DNA of 64,000 nucleotides from RFSX01 sp965248155 (GTDB lineage: Bacteria > Bacteroidota > Bacteroidia > Chitinophagales > Saprospiraceae): NCBI GenBank assembly GCA_965248155.1, contig CBDFIO010000001.1, positions 1,798,001 through 1,862,000 of the forward strand. The letters are read 5' to 3'. The stretch's first letter is position 1. Every line of letters begins with the position of its first letter. Positions 35,401-45,400 of this stretch are shown here, piece after piece. The position numbers were made by a program, and so were the translations under genes. The notes below the pieces were generated by a model. That model did not search any database. It saw nothing but the letters and a program-made list of their open reading frames with translations, and was not told the origin of the DNA.

Positions 35401-36504
35401 CGCTTCCAGGTATTCTACGGTTACTGATATAGGAAGTGAACATTCATCAACCACTTTAATTTTTGTTAAGGTATCAAATAATCCATATGGATCCAGAATA
35501 ACATCTGTTACGCAGTGATACCAATCTGCTGGATAAAGAATTGTATCTGATGGGCATTCAACAATAGGTGAACTGTTATCAATAATTTTGATCACCTGAC
35601 CTCGCGATACAGATTCACCAGTACACCAATCTAATACAAACCATTCTCTCAATAATTTTCGCTGGACCCCACATTGAGAATACTCTATGTCATTCCAATA
35701 GAATTGAATATTTGGGCAGAATGCGCCTAAGGGATAACCCGTCAACTCTGGTGATACATCATTAAATATATCGCAATCATCAGTATATTCTACGATGTAA
35801 TCATCCGGAAATTCGATATCCTTAAGAATATATTGTTCAACAAAAATTTCTTGTTGGCACACATCTGTAAATCCCGCTTCATCTATCGCAGTCCAAGTCC
35901 TCAATATTGAAACAGCATATCCATTCACACACATAACATTAGACGTATCATCTACAAATGTCAGGCTGGAACTAAAATAATCACAGAAGCCGATAACATC
36001 TGGTTCATCAGGACCAATCCCATTGGTATAGTCAAAACAGTCCAATATAACCGGAGGTAGAAATCCATCTACACAACCGATAATCTTAGGACCAACTTTA
36101 TCTTCAACATTAATATATCCCCAACAGCTTATGCTACAAGGTATCAAGCTTATTGATGCTTTTATTGTAGTATTTACATGTTCAAGTCCAACTACATGAC
36201 CTGGAATATAAATTCCATTTTCGTCAAATAAATCAATTGAGTAATTAATCGGTGAATCTGGACAATAAACAAAGGGTGGATCTTCAAGAATCAAATCTGC
36301 AGTTACTGCTGCATAGCAGTTCTCATTTATAGAAACATTGATGGAGGAGTTACATGCCAGGCTAATAATATCACAATTATCAACACATGGATCTTGAGCC
36401 ACAGAATTGGTTGGCATAAAACAAGCAATCAATATAATCGATGCTAATAAAGTCGTCTTTATCCCATTCTTGGCCTCTCCAAATATGTTAAATATTCTAT
36501 TCAT
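32449..36504 (-). CDS. Large T9SS-secreted surface protein with dockerin-like repeats
   Basis: I start at ATG 36504 for a clean signal peptide (MNRIFNIFGEAKNGIKTTLL ... SVAQ), giving 1351 residues. The long middle consists of Cys-rich, Ig/HYR-like repeats with recurring phrases such as 'RTWxxxDxxG/WC' and PxxxCPxD. Near residues 995-1055 is a dockerin-like pair of calcium loops (NGVSTLDLLMIQSHILGQ and ANGSISAIDLIQLRKLILGI). The last 80 residues are a T9SS type A sorting domain (NEPNPFDDFTSIAFSIP ... KMIVVK). It is a paralogue of the next gene. It is presumably cell-surface attached or secreted; the role is unknown. Confidence 0.85.
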   Translation of the reverse strand: MNRIFNIFGEAKNGIKTTLLASIILIACFMPTNSVAQDPCVDNCDIISLACNSSINVSINENCYAAVTADLILEDPPFVYCPDSPINYSIDLFDENGIYIPGHVVGLEHVNTTIKASISLIPCSISCWGYINVEDKVGPKIIGCVDGFLPPVILDCFDYTNGIGPDEPDVIGFCDYFSSSLTFVDDTSNVMCVNGYAVSILRTWTAIDEAGFTDVCQQEIFVEQYILKDIEFPDDYIVEYTDDCDIFNDVSPELTGYPLGAFCPNIQFYWNDIEYSQCGVQRKLLREWFVLDWCTGESVSRGQVIKIIDNSSPIVECPSDTILYPADWYHCVTDVILDPYGLFDTLTKIKVVDECSLPISVTVEYLEAIEGITQPKTGDYYPVEINEDSTFTIPSILESVWVRYCYSDDCGNRSSYLETIPELIDSNLTSACCYFEIQIDDQEPPTAICEGYTKVQLTSTGVTEIFAETFDDASFDPCGDVAFFEVKRENSSCPSYPEHGIYGWGPSVHFCCEDLGETITVRMRAYDINGNYSECLGIVTVRSHATPKVECPADIDLDCGADYTDRDIIGIPTGENGCDSGINIGADWFDIQDYDLSCGTGTIYRQVDVIDDDGNVLKNCNQRIYIDPAKNTDALEVGDFTFPVDVTIDECAFGPNIHPEFTGKPIANKLFDCTNIAISYKDEAPYTTNNNGVCYKILRTWKIVDWCRFNPHYPHAYTLSHVQEINISNSGIVIFTCPQQDIIVNATSPLCEAYVDLGVTFSSTCNASMSVSWEIDAFSNGTIDYVGNGNDASDIYPVGEHKITYYAVNHCGGGQSSCTIYFNVVGDKEPTPICRAELVWTMGYNQETIVWASDFDLKSVGGCNGLDNISFSFVDTDEINYPESSRTFTCSDIPNGISETIQLDIFVIDEAGLSSSCHVFLQLQDTQDYCPDLSGMAMIAGEILTEKDEPIEEVMVELLNMNEEGSDMEMTNITGAYAFENIENNGQYKLLPYNDDDPLNGVSTLDLLMIQSHILGQNFLDSPYKLIAADIDANGSISAIDLIQLRKLILGIYESYPENESWVFVPEKHTFLDPLAPWNYPSYLDLLDVQNSEMEADFIGIKVGDVNNSIVINNVNDDGEIQRKDNSVFISTDNVIFAKGDLVGIPLRIEKDASILGMQFTISFDETALVFEGIDRGALDITQENFALLNSQEGTITVSIDDLSGIDLSESEILFTAYFESRIDSDIASLFDINSNFISAEIYNENYEIEKLSMVVHGAKDESYTQLEVFQNEPNPFDDFTSIAFSIPKRQKVALSIFDSNGSLIKNLSKTFDKGINEFLINASELNSNGVLFYRVESQSSIVTRKMIVVK

Positions 36505-36570
36505 CTCGAATCGCGTTATGTAAGGGTTTGGTATATTTATTGTCATCTCTTTCTTCTTATTTGTTTGAGA

Positions 36571-39500
36571 TTATCTCAATACAATCATTTTCTTAGTAGA
36601 AGTATGAGTTGCTGTCGATATTTTATAATAGAGTATCCCTGTAGTATTCAGTGCATTGTTGGATATTATAATCTCATTATATCCCATAGCGTATTCTTTA
36701 TCTTGGCTGTGGATCAATCTACCATTTGCATCGCTTATACTCAATTTAACATTTGACCTTTTTGGTATAATAAAACCAATTGTAGTTGATTCGTTAAATG
36801 GATTTGGAACATTTTGAAGAACTTCAAAATCAAAATCCATATTTTTTGTACTGTTAATAATTCTTAAATCGTGGACTGTCAATTCTAAACTACCATCTAA
36901 CAAGTAGGCTTGATCAGCGAGTGCTGCACTTGTAGATGATAACAAAAAGTCCTGGTGTTGTCCTTCAAAAAGGAATTCCAATAAGACATCTCCTTTTCGG
37001 ACAGCAGTGAAATTGACCGCATTCCAACTGATTAATATTTCTCCATCGTCAACTTTTTGCCACGCAATATTGTGATTGCCAAGATCTATCTGCATCGGTA
37101 TAGCAGCGATAAGATCTGTAATCGAATTATCAAAATTCATTGACATTTGCGTTCCGGCAAGATCCCCGTCTTGCTGAGCTATAAGTTGAACTCTAGTATT
37201 TCCTTTTTCTGTTATACTCTGCTCAATTTGTATCGTATATTCCTGAGCAGAATTAATTAGATTTTTTTGATTTAACGAATTAGCTATGACCGATCCATTA
37301 ACATCTCCAATCTTAACGCCCATGAAATTGGCATTACTGATATCATGATCAAGATTTTGAAGATTAATTTCTTCCTCAAAAGGCCACGGTGATTGTGGGT
37401 CAGAGAAAACATAATCTTCTACAACAAATCTCCATGAATCGTTTTCAGGCAATTCGTCATAAATCCCCAAAATCAGCTTTCTCAATTCTATAAGGTCTAT
37501 CGCAGATATATCTTCAGAACTGTTTATATCAGCTGCAATAATTTTATAGGGGCTGTCTAATCTTTCTATGCCTAGTATATGTCTTTGGATGACTACTAAA
37601 TCAAGAGTTGAAACTCCATTCAGATAATTATCATCTTTAAATGCATCTACTTGATAGTCTTCATACATTGGGATGTCTTCGAATGCAAATTCTCCTAATG
37701 AAGCCATAAAGCTTTTAGGATAATCTGGATTATTCGTCATAAGATTCATCTCAACATTTTCAATCATATCGTATTCCTCTGTCATGACATTACCTGCAAT
37801 TCTAGTCATCATATTTGATGGGTCATTACATACCCCGGCGTTATCCTGAACTTGAATTTTTACTGTGCAGTAAGACTTGTTCGCTATGCTTGGATTAGAA
37901 TGATCCCAAACCCACATATCTACATATACAAATCCTACACTAGATGAATCTGGTATATCATCGCAACTGACATTGTATGATATGATCAGTTGATTCTCAT
38001 CGAACGAAAGATATACATCGTTATCAGGACAATCATCAGCACTTCCTAAATCTATATCTGATACCCAAATATCAACTCCTTCTTCAGAATTGATTGGAAT
38101 TACAATCTCACCATGACAATATGGAGTTGGTGCTTTATTATCATCAACTATAATCGTTTTATTGCAACTTGTAATGTTATCACAATCATCTTTTACAGTC
38201 CATGTCAATATATGACTGCCATAAGGATAAGCTCCACTTGCATCATTACCTGAACCACTTGCATCAATAGAACCATCAGAATTGTAATCTATGGTATAAG
38301 ACCAAACCAAATGATCAGAACATGCTTGCGCGTTATCAATCACCTCAGCTGTTACATCATCAATTTGGACTAAGCACTGGCCAACGAGTTCTCCATCAGG
38401 GACGTGCAAAGTTTGGCATGTCGACCCTCCCATTTGTGGGCCATTAAGGTTCATTAATTTGATCACTTGATCATGTTGCCAAGTTTTATAAGGATTACAC
38501 CAGTCAACGACTGTCCATGTTCTTATCAGTTTTTGACATGCTCCTTCGACGATTTTGAAAAGCAAATCATCATGCGTATAAATTATACTGCTACATGGGA
38601 ATGCATCTTCGTTCCAAGTAGGTACAAATATTCCCGAATCATAATCTTCAAGCGTACAATAATCCATTACCAATGTATCTACTGGCCAATAGATGCTATC
38701 GCCAATAAATGGTACATCATTCTGAATCCATATTAATTGTACACACGTAGCCTCATTAACTTTATCTGAAGCTGTAAATCTTCTTTGAATCTGACCTTGC
38801 CCACATGTAAGTGGTATAAAAACAGCTTGTTCTTCAGTTATTGTTACTTCACAGTCATCCATAGCTGTTGCAAATCCATACATACTAAGATCATCAAGAT
38901 CATATGGTGTAGAACAGCTTATTGTATCTGTTGGTGGACAAAGAATTTTCGGTGGAACAAAATCCTGTACTTCTACATTTACCATACAGAAGTTATGATT
39001 TCCTTCAAGGTCTATTACCTTCATTTGTACCATCGTTTCTTCGCCAAGATCGGCACAACAGAAAGTTTCTTTCTGTGTCCAACCGCATCGAGTTTCAAAT
39101 TCTATCACATATCGTTCGTTAAGACCGGTTTGTCTTTCTGCTTCCCATAATCCATCTGTATTAACAATCGTATAGACATGTCCTTTTCTGTAATTTTCGT
39201 CAAGGAAAGGTTCATTAAAATCCCAATGGCTATTAAAATTATAAGCCTGTGCTCCGTTATCCCAATACATATCATTGGTATTGAAATCATACCCTTTTAA
39301 TCCTATATAATAAGGATCAGAACTGTATTGGTCTACTGCGGATCTTAGCCATGTATTTTCTGCTTCACTATCTATTACAGCTACATAACCATCAAGGGCT
39401 TCAGCAAATGCAAATGATTTCCTTCCATTAAATTTACCTTTCGATAAGAAATAGTAGTGTCCATCATATTCTCCTAAAGGATACATGAAATCGAGATTTC

Positions 39501-42102
39501 TTTCGTAACAATGGCATTCAGAATTCATTCTTTGAATAACCTTCGTATAAACTCCACAATTATCCCACGAATGATCATCAAATGTTGCCGGACCAGCATG
39601 CGCATGGCCACCATTGTTTAATGCAATTGATGTATTCAGATCACAAGCCGGAATAGGTTGCTCATCATCAAGCAATTCAAATTCTCCAAAACAATCATCA
39701 ATTCTATTACCACAAACATCGGTTACAATATATTGTACCCATAATGAGTCGTGATAGAACTGCAAATTATTTATCGTATAAGTATTATCGGCTGAATTAT
39801 ATGTTAGATTATAGTCTACAAATGTTTCAGGTAATCCATCATTATAATCACCAACTTTATATTTTACTTTATAAGACCAGCCAGCGCATTCATTAAAAAC
39901 AGAAGGCGGATCTAGTATTACATCTGAACCACATTCGTGAGTATCTGTGAAATAAATTTTATCAGCAGGAGGCACGCATATTGGATCTGTCAAATCCATG
40001 ATTGTAATAATCTGAGTGCACTGTACATCTTCGTTTGTACATGCGTCCCAAACTGCCCACTTCCTAAGTATCTTTTTTGCGTTTCCACATATAGGAATAA
40101 CTTGGTCTTTATACCCTATCAATTGGAGATTTGCACATAGTAATCCTGTTGGATATCCTGTACATTCTGGAGAAGGGTTACCATTGGCATCTAGATTATC
40201 TAACCAATAAGTGCAATATAATTCTATTGGATTATTAAGATCACATGCATCTAATGATTGGTAAACATTATCGGTATCTACCCCACCTGGAGCATCATCA
40301 TCAAGTCTGGAATCCCAACTTGGGGGCCAAATTATTGAAGATTTATCAACAAGTCCTATGTAAATATCTACGTCGCATGAGCTACTTAATCCGTTATTTA
40401 TATCTACAGCTGTCCAGGTTCTGATTATATGCTGTGGATCAGCACATTCATTAACAGAAACTGGCGTATCAACGTAGGATAGAATAACATCGCTGCAATT
40501 ATCAAATCCGGAAACCAACCAATCATTCTTATCAGGTCGGTATATTGAAACTACATCAGGTGGGAAATCTGGAAATCCAGCTGGATTTGCATTGTTCCCA
40601 AAATCAAAACAAGTTGTAGATTCAGACCCAATACAATAAGGCTCTAATTCTGTGATTGATTTATCCTCAACCACTAAAGTTCCCCAACAAGAATTTCCAC
40701 CACACTCTTGTGTAACGGTAACTATAAAAGTGTGACCTAATAGATCTTGGGTAATCAAATTGTCTTCTAATTCCTCTCCTGTATTTGCATCAACTATAGT
40801 AAGTTGATAGGCTTCATTTTGATTAAAGTTGCCTTCAAGTATCATATCCGGAAATAATTCCAGGATACAAGTATTATTCAATGATACATTCACTGAGTTA
40901 TTGCATGCTAAAGATTCTATTTCATCTCCAGGTACGTTAACTGTCAGAGAGGATGCAAATGGACATCCATCAGTACTAATTCCAGTTACGTCTATATCAT
41001 AAGATCCTGAATCGTTATAAGTCACGTCTATTTCATTCCCCGATCCGGATGGTGGATTCATCATGAAAGATCCACTTCCTGTTACTGTCCATAATACATT
41101 TATATAATTTGGATCTACAGAATACATTTCAGTTTCATCCAGACACACATATGCATCGCCTTGAATAGATATTGTGTCAACAACATCCACAATCTGCACG
41201 GGTTTGATTACATTAGAAATAGTACATCCATTAGGATCAACATTTTCAATTGATAATGTATATAAGCCCGGCACATCTGGAAAATCTACTTCTACAAGAC
41301 TTCCACTTCCCGTTAATGGAGTTATCATATTTACTCCAGGGTTTGAACTCCACATAACAGCAATGCTGTCTGGTATATTGACGCTATATTGAACATTTTC
41401 ATTCGTAGCAAAACATAAATACATAGGACCATCAATAACATAATCTTCTGCTATATCTGTAACAGAAACGATTACATTGTCACTGAAACTAAAGCCATTT
41501 ATTGTTTCTCCGCTTACGGTTACGAGGTGGTTACCTGCAGTTGCAAACTCTACGTCATACATCAGGTCATCCAGACCATACATATTAGAAAATACGACCG
41601 GACTAGGAGAACTCCAGCTTACTGAACCTGCTAATATATTAGGATTAGAAACTGAAAGTGTTAAAGTTGATACTGCTCCTAAACATACATTTAGATCTCC
41701 AGTAATATCGGTAACAGGAGACATGCATGTGATCATATTCATATCAATCAGAGGAACTGCTGCATTCATTACTGTTGCAAATGGCATTACACCATCATAA
41801 GCAAATCCTGTCACTCTGTAAATTGAAGGGTCATTAGGATCTGGTGGTATTACAAAACCATCAGCTATAAGAATATCAGGATTTATATTTGAATATAGAT
41901 TTGAAATATTGTCCAAAGTCCATATTTCTCCCGGACCATTTCCAAAAGCAGTAATTCTGAAGGCCACTGTACCAGCCGGAAGTGAGTTGTCATAACTGCA
42001 CGAGTAAGAGACCTGAGAAAGCATATTGCCTGCCATAAGGAATATGGCAAACAAGATGCTTAAGTTTCTCTTGGCTAGTTGTGTAAGAACTGGTTTAATC
42101 AT
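36571..42102 (-). CDS. Giant T9SS-secreted surface protein with C-type lectin domain
   Basis: The 1843-residue product has a signal peptide (ending NMLSQ), PKD/Ig-like repeats, HYR-like Cys-rich repeats, a C-type lectin-like domain at about 865-1002 (YYIGLKGYDFNTND, YWDNGAQAYNF, FNEPF, ENTWLR), further repeats, a dockerin-like region near 1495-1545 (NGVSTLDLVVIQRHILGIE; SAIDLIELRKLILGIY) and a T9SS sorting domain (NVPNPFNESTTIGFIIPKRS ... KMIVLR). It lies 24 bp upstream of its paralogue at 32449 and was probably duplicated from it, then diverged. Binding to glycans is a reasonable inference from the lectin domain. Confidence 0.87.
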   Translation of the reverse strand: MIKPVLTQLAKRNLSILFAIFLMAGNMLSQVSYSCSYDNSLPAGTVAFRITAFGNGPGEIWTLDNISNLYSNINPDILIADGFVIPPDPNDPSIYRVTGFAYDGVMPFATVMNAAVPLIDMNMITCMSPVTDITGDLNVCLGAVSTLTLSVSNPNILAGSVSWSSPSPVVFSNMYGLDDLMYDVEFATAGNHLVTVSGETINGFSFSDNVIVSVTDIAEDYVIDGPMYLCFATNENVQYSVNIPDSIAVMWSSNPGVNMITPLTGSGSLVEVDFPDVPGLYTLSIENVDPNGCTISNVIKPVQIVDVVDTISIQGDAYVCLDETEMYSVDPNYINVLWTVTGSGSFMMNPPSGSGNEIDVTYNDSGSYDIDVTGISTDGCPFASSLTVNVPGDEIESLACNNSVNVSLNNTCILELFPDMILEGNFNQNEAYQLTIVDANTGEELEDNLITQDLLGHTFIVTVTQECGGNSCWGTLVVEDKSITELEPYCIGSESTTCFDFGNNANPAGFPDFPPDVVSIYRPDKNDWLVSGFDNCSDVILSYVDTPVSVNECADPQHIIRTWTAVDINNGLSSSCDVDIYIGLVDKSSIIWPPSWDSRLDDDAPGGVDTDNVYQSLDACDLNNPIELYCTYWLDNLDANGNPSPECTGYPTGLLCANLQLIGYKDQVIPICGNAKKILRKWAVWDACTNEDVQCTQIITIMDLTDPICVPPADKIYFTDTHECGSDVILDPPSVFNECAGWSYKVKYKVGDYNDGLPETFVDYNLTYNSADNTYTINNLQFYHDSLWVQYIVTDVCGNRIDDCFGEFELLDDEQPIPACDLNTSIALNNGGHAHAGPATFDDHSWDNCGVYTKVIQRMNSECHCYERNLDFMYPLGEYDGHYYFLSKGKFNGRKSFAFAEALDGYVAVIDSEAENTWLRSAVDQYSSDPYYIGLKGYDFNTNDMYWDNGAQAYNFNSHWDFNEPFLDENYRKGHVYTIVNTDGLWEAERQTGLNERYVIEFETRCGWTQKETFCCADLGEETMVQMKVIDLEGNHNFCMVNVEVQDFVPPKILCPPTDTISCSTPYDLDDLSMYGFATAMDDCEVTITEEQAVFIPLTCGQGQIQRRFTASDKVNEATCVQLIWIQNDVPFIGDSIYWPVDTLVMDYCTLEDYDSGIFVPTWNEDAFPCSSIIYTHDDLLFKIVEGACQKLIRTWTVVDWCNPYKTWQHDQVIKLMNLNGPQMGGSTCQTLHVPDGELVGQCLVQIDDVTAEVIDNAQACSDHLVWSYTIDYNSDGSIDASGSGNDASGAYPYGSHILTWTVKDDCDNITSCNKTIIVDDNKAPTPYCHGEIVIPINSEEGVDIWVSDIDLGSADDCPDNDVYLSFDENQLIISYNVSCDDIPDSSSVGFVYVDMWVWDHSNPSIANKSYCTVKIQVQDNAGVCNDPSNMMTRIAGNVMTEEYDMIENVEMNLMTNNPDYPKSFMASLGEFAFEDIPMYEDYQVDAFKDDNYLNGVSTLDLVVIQRHILGIERLDSPYKIIAADINSSEDISAIDLIELRKLILGIYDELPENDSWRFVVEDYVFSDPQSPWPFEEEINLQNLDHDISNANFMGVKIGDVNGSVIANSLNQKNLINSAQEYTIQIEQSITEKGNTRVQLIAQQDGDLAGTQMSMNFDNSITDLIAAIPMQIDLGNHNIAWQKVDDGEILISWNAVNFTAVRKGDVLLEFLFEGQHQDFLLSSTSAALADQAYLLDGSLELTVHDLRIINSTKNMDFDFEVLQNVPNPFNESTTIGFIIPKRSNVKLSISDANGRLIHSQDKEYAMGYNEIIISNNALNTTGILYYKISTATHTSTKKMIVLR

Positions 42103-42443
42103 CGATCTATGGTATTAAATAAAATTCGTTTTCGCTCAAAAGGATTTGGGTCAGCACAGACCTTGCACCTTTTTCATCGAGGTAGTAAGACCAACATCTA
42201 TTCCAAAAAGCCTTTCATATTATGATAAAATTTAATGTGATTTATATTAAATTTTAATCATATATATACTTTACTTAGAACCAATTAGATGAATAATTAT
42301 TAAGAAAAAATATAATTCATAAAAAAAGCACATATATTAGAAGAGAATAGTCATTTTACAGTAATTGGATTTTTTTATTTAAAATGCCTAAGCAACGTTT
42401 TGCCCTATTTCGAGGTATTAATGAAAGACAATAAATAATTAAA
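42103..42443. other. Intergenic region between divergent giant surface genes, nothing identified
   Basis: This 341-bp AT-rich stretch presumably carries both promoters. I find no exact TAnnTTTG element with a suitable -33 partner on either strand, no terminator hairpin and no small coding frame. A weak GGTC...GACC hairpin (near 42150) is the only structure noted. Confidence 0.5.
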
Positions 42444-45400
42444 ATGAAGAAGCTTTTTTTACCATTATCCCTTCTGTTTTCCCTAGTCTTTAATATTCAT
42501 ATTTCATCTCAAGATTGTGTAATAACAAATGTGCTCGCTGAAGCACATGACTGTGATAGTACAGGCTTGTTTTTTGTGGACATTGAATTTGAATATGATG
42601 AAGTAGGAAATGACGGGTTTGTTATAAGAGGAAATGGTGTCGTATATGACACTTTTGAATATGGCCAAATATTTTATACAGTGGGGCCTTTAGAAGCTGA
42701 TTGCAGTACACTTTATGAATTTGTTGTTATTGACCTGGCAACACCAACATGTTCTGGGTTTTATGCTTTTGATTTTCCATTTTGTTGTCCTCCCTTCGAT
42801 TGTAGTATTACTGTTGATGACATTATAGCAATGGATTGCGACACATCCGGTTTCAGAGAAGTCAAATTTTCACTTATTGCCAATAATGTTGGTCCTGATG
42901 GATTTGATATATTATATAATGGTATTGTTATAAATCATTTTGCATATGGATTTAATAGTTATTCAATTAATCTACCAGGCGATGGTCAGGTTTATGAGTT
43001 ACTAATTCAAGACAGCAACACACCAGGATGTTTCACAATTATGGAAGTACAAGTGCCTGCATGTCTCAATGCACCTGTTTGCAATGGTTCCAATGGTGAT
43101 GATCTCATATTTGACCTTGGTGTATGCACAAGTGACAGCACTTATTCTGGTTTAATTAAGTTTACATATACCGGTCAAGATGATAGTCTTTGGGTTTATT
43201 TACAGGGAGAAATGCCATTTCTTATTCCTGTAAAGGGATTTCCAATATCATTATTAAGCCTTTCAACAGATGTAGAAGTATATGAATTTTTTGTTCATGA
43301 ACAAGACAATGTCTTTTGTTCGTTTTCTGTTGATTGGGAATCTCCTGATTGCTCCAGTTTTAGTGATTGTTCTATTACTGAAGTTTTTGCTGAACTTCAC
43401 GAATGTAATGACAGCAGCAATATGGTCTTAGTTGATGTAGGATTCAATGTCAATAACCCGGACTCAGATTCATTTGTTATTCGGGGAAACGGTATAATGT
43501 ATGATACTTTTGAATATGGACAATTGTTTTATACAGTTGGTCCCATCGATGTCAATTGTGATCAGCATTTTGAGTTTGTTGTAGTTGATCTGGAAAATGA
43601 AGACTGCTTAGGTGAATTTGTATTTGATAGTCCACCTTGTTGTGATTGTTCTATTCATGACATCAATGTCGATCCTGGCAACTGTACTGGTGATGGAGAG
43701 TACTCCTTATTTGTCGATTTCGAATACGAAAATGTTACAAACAATTTCTTTGATGTATACTCTAATGGCCAATTCGTTGGCTTCTATGCATATAATGACC
43801 TTCCTATTACAATAAATAATTTTCCAGAAAGAGATGCCGAATACGACATCATTATGATTTGTGACAATGCTAATCCTGATTGTTGTTCAGTGCTTGAATT
43901 TATGGGTCCTGATTGTATAGAAGAGACTTGTGAAATATTTAATGTTTTTGCTGAGGAATCTAACTGCAATGATGAAGATGAAGTTTTTATTACTATAGAA
44001 TTTGATTTTGACAACCCTGGAACGATGGGATTTCAGATTTTAGGTAATGGAACAAATTACGGCACTTATGACTACGGCCAGATCAACTATATAATTGGGC
44101 CTCTACCTGGAGATTGTGAGACAATTTATGAATTTGTTGTTCAGGACGTGCAATTCCCTGATTGTTCTGACTTTTTTGAATTTGTAGCTCCAATCTGCTG
44201 TGATGATAGTTTGTGTGAAATCTCTAATATCATCGTAGTTCCACTCGAATGTACTGGAGATGGTCTATATTCTTTATGGTTGAATTTCAATTATGAAAAT
44301 ACTGGAGACGTTTTTACTGTGCATTCACAAGGCCAATTTTTAGGTAGTTTTCTTTATGATAATCTGCCTGTACTCATTAATGATGTTCCTGAGAGAGATG
44401 TAGAGTATGATATTATAACAGTATGTGACAGCAATAACCCAGATTGTTGTCAAACAATTGAATTTATGGGATTAGATTGTATGGAGATGGAAGAAGAGTG
44501 TTCAATCTCCAATATTTCTGTAGACCCTATTACTTGTACCGGAAATGGATATTATTCAATATGGTTGGAGTTTGATTTTGAATTTCCCGGTAACGATTTC
44601 TATGAAGTCTATTCCGGATCTAATTATGTAGGCATCTATCCATTTACAAGTGTTCCAATAATTATTGATTCCTTTCCAGAAAGAGATGCCGAATATGATT
44701 TGATAACAGTTTGTGTTAACGACAATGAGTTATGCTGTGCTCAATTGGAATTCATGGGCTTGGATTGTGAAGATAGTTTCCAGTGTTCAATTTCTAATAT
44801 AGAAGTTGATCCAGGTCAGTGTACGGGCGATGGCTTCTATTCTTTAGTATTGGATTTCAATTATGAAAATGTTGGAAATGACTTCTTTGAAGTATTTTCA
44901 GGAAATACATTTTTAGGCTTCTTTTCTTTTAATGATCTTCCTATTACAATCAATGAATTCCCGGAAAGGGAGGCTGAATATGACATCATCACTGTGTGTG
45001 TAAATGATATGCCTGACTGTTGTGGTACTCTCGAATTTTTAGGCTCTGATTGTTTTGAAGAAGAAATATGTCTCATTTTTGATCTTACCATCGATCCGGT
45101 AGAGTGTACCGGAGACAGCAGTTATTCATTGTGGTTAGATTTTGAATATGAGAATGTAACGAATGACTTTTTTGATGTTTTTTCAGATGGAGAATTCGTA
45201 GGATTTTACTCTTATAATGACTTACCTGTTTTCATAGAAAACTTTCCATCAAGAGAAGAGGACTTCGATTTTATTGTTATTTGTGACAATGACAATCCTG
45301 CATGTTGTTCTGGCTATGAATTCTTAGGGCTTGATTGTTCAGGGTCTAGTGATTGTCAGATTTCAGAAGTTTTTGCAGAAACCCACCCTTGTAGCCAGGA

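Noticed and set aside
42121..42170. Similarity of the AAAATTCGTTTT-type sequence near 42130 to the leader near 1870
   Set aside because: A 17-bp match with one mismatch is expected by chance several times in a 64-kb AT-rich sequence.
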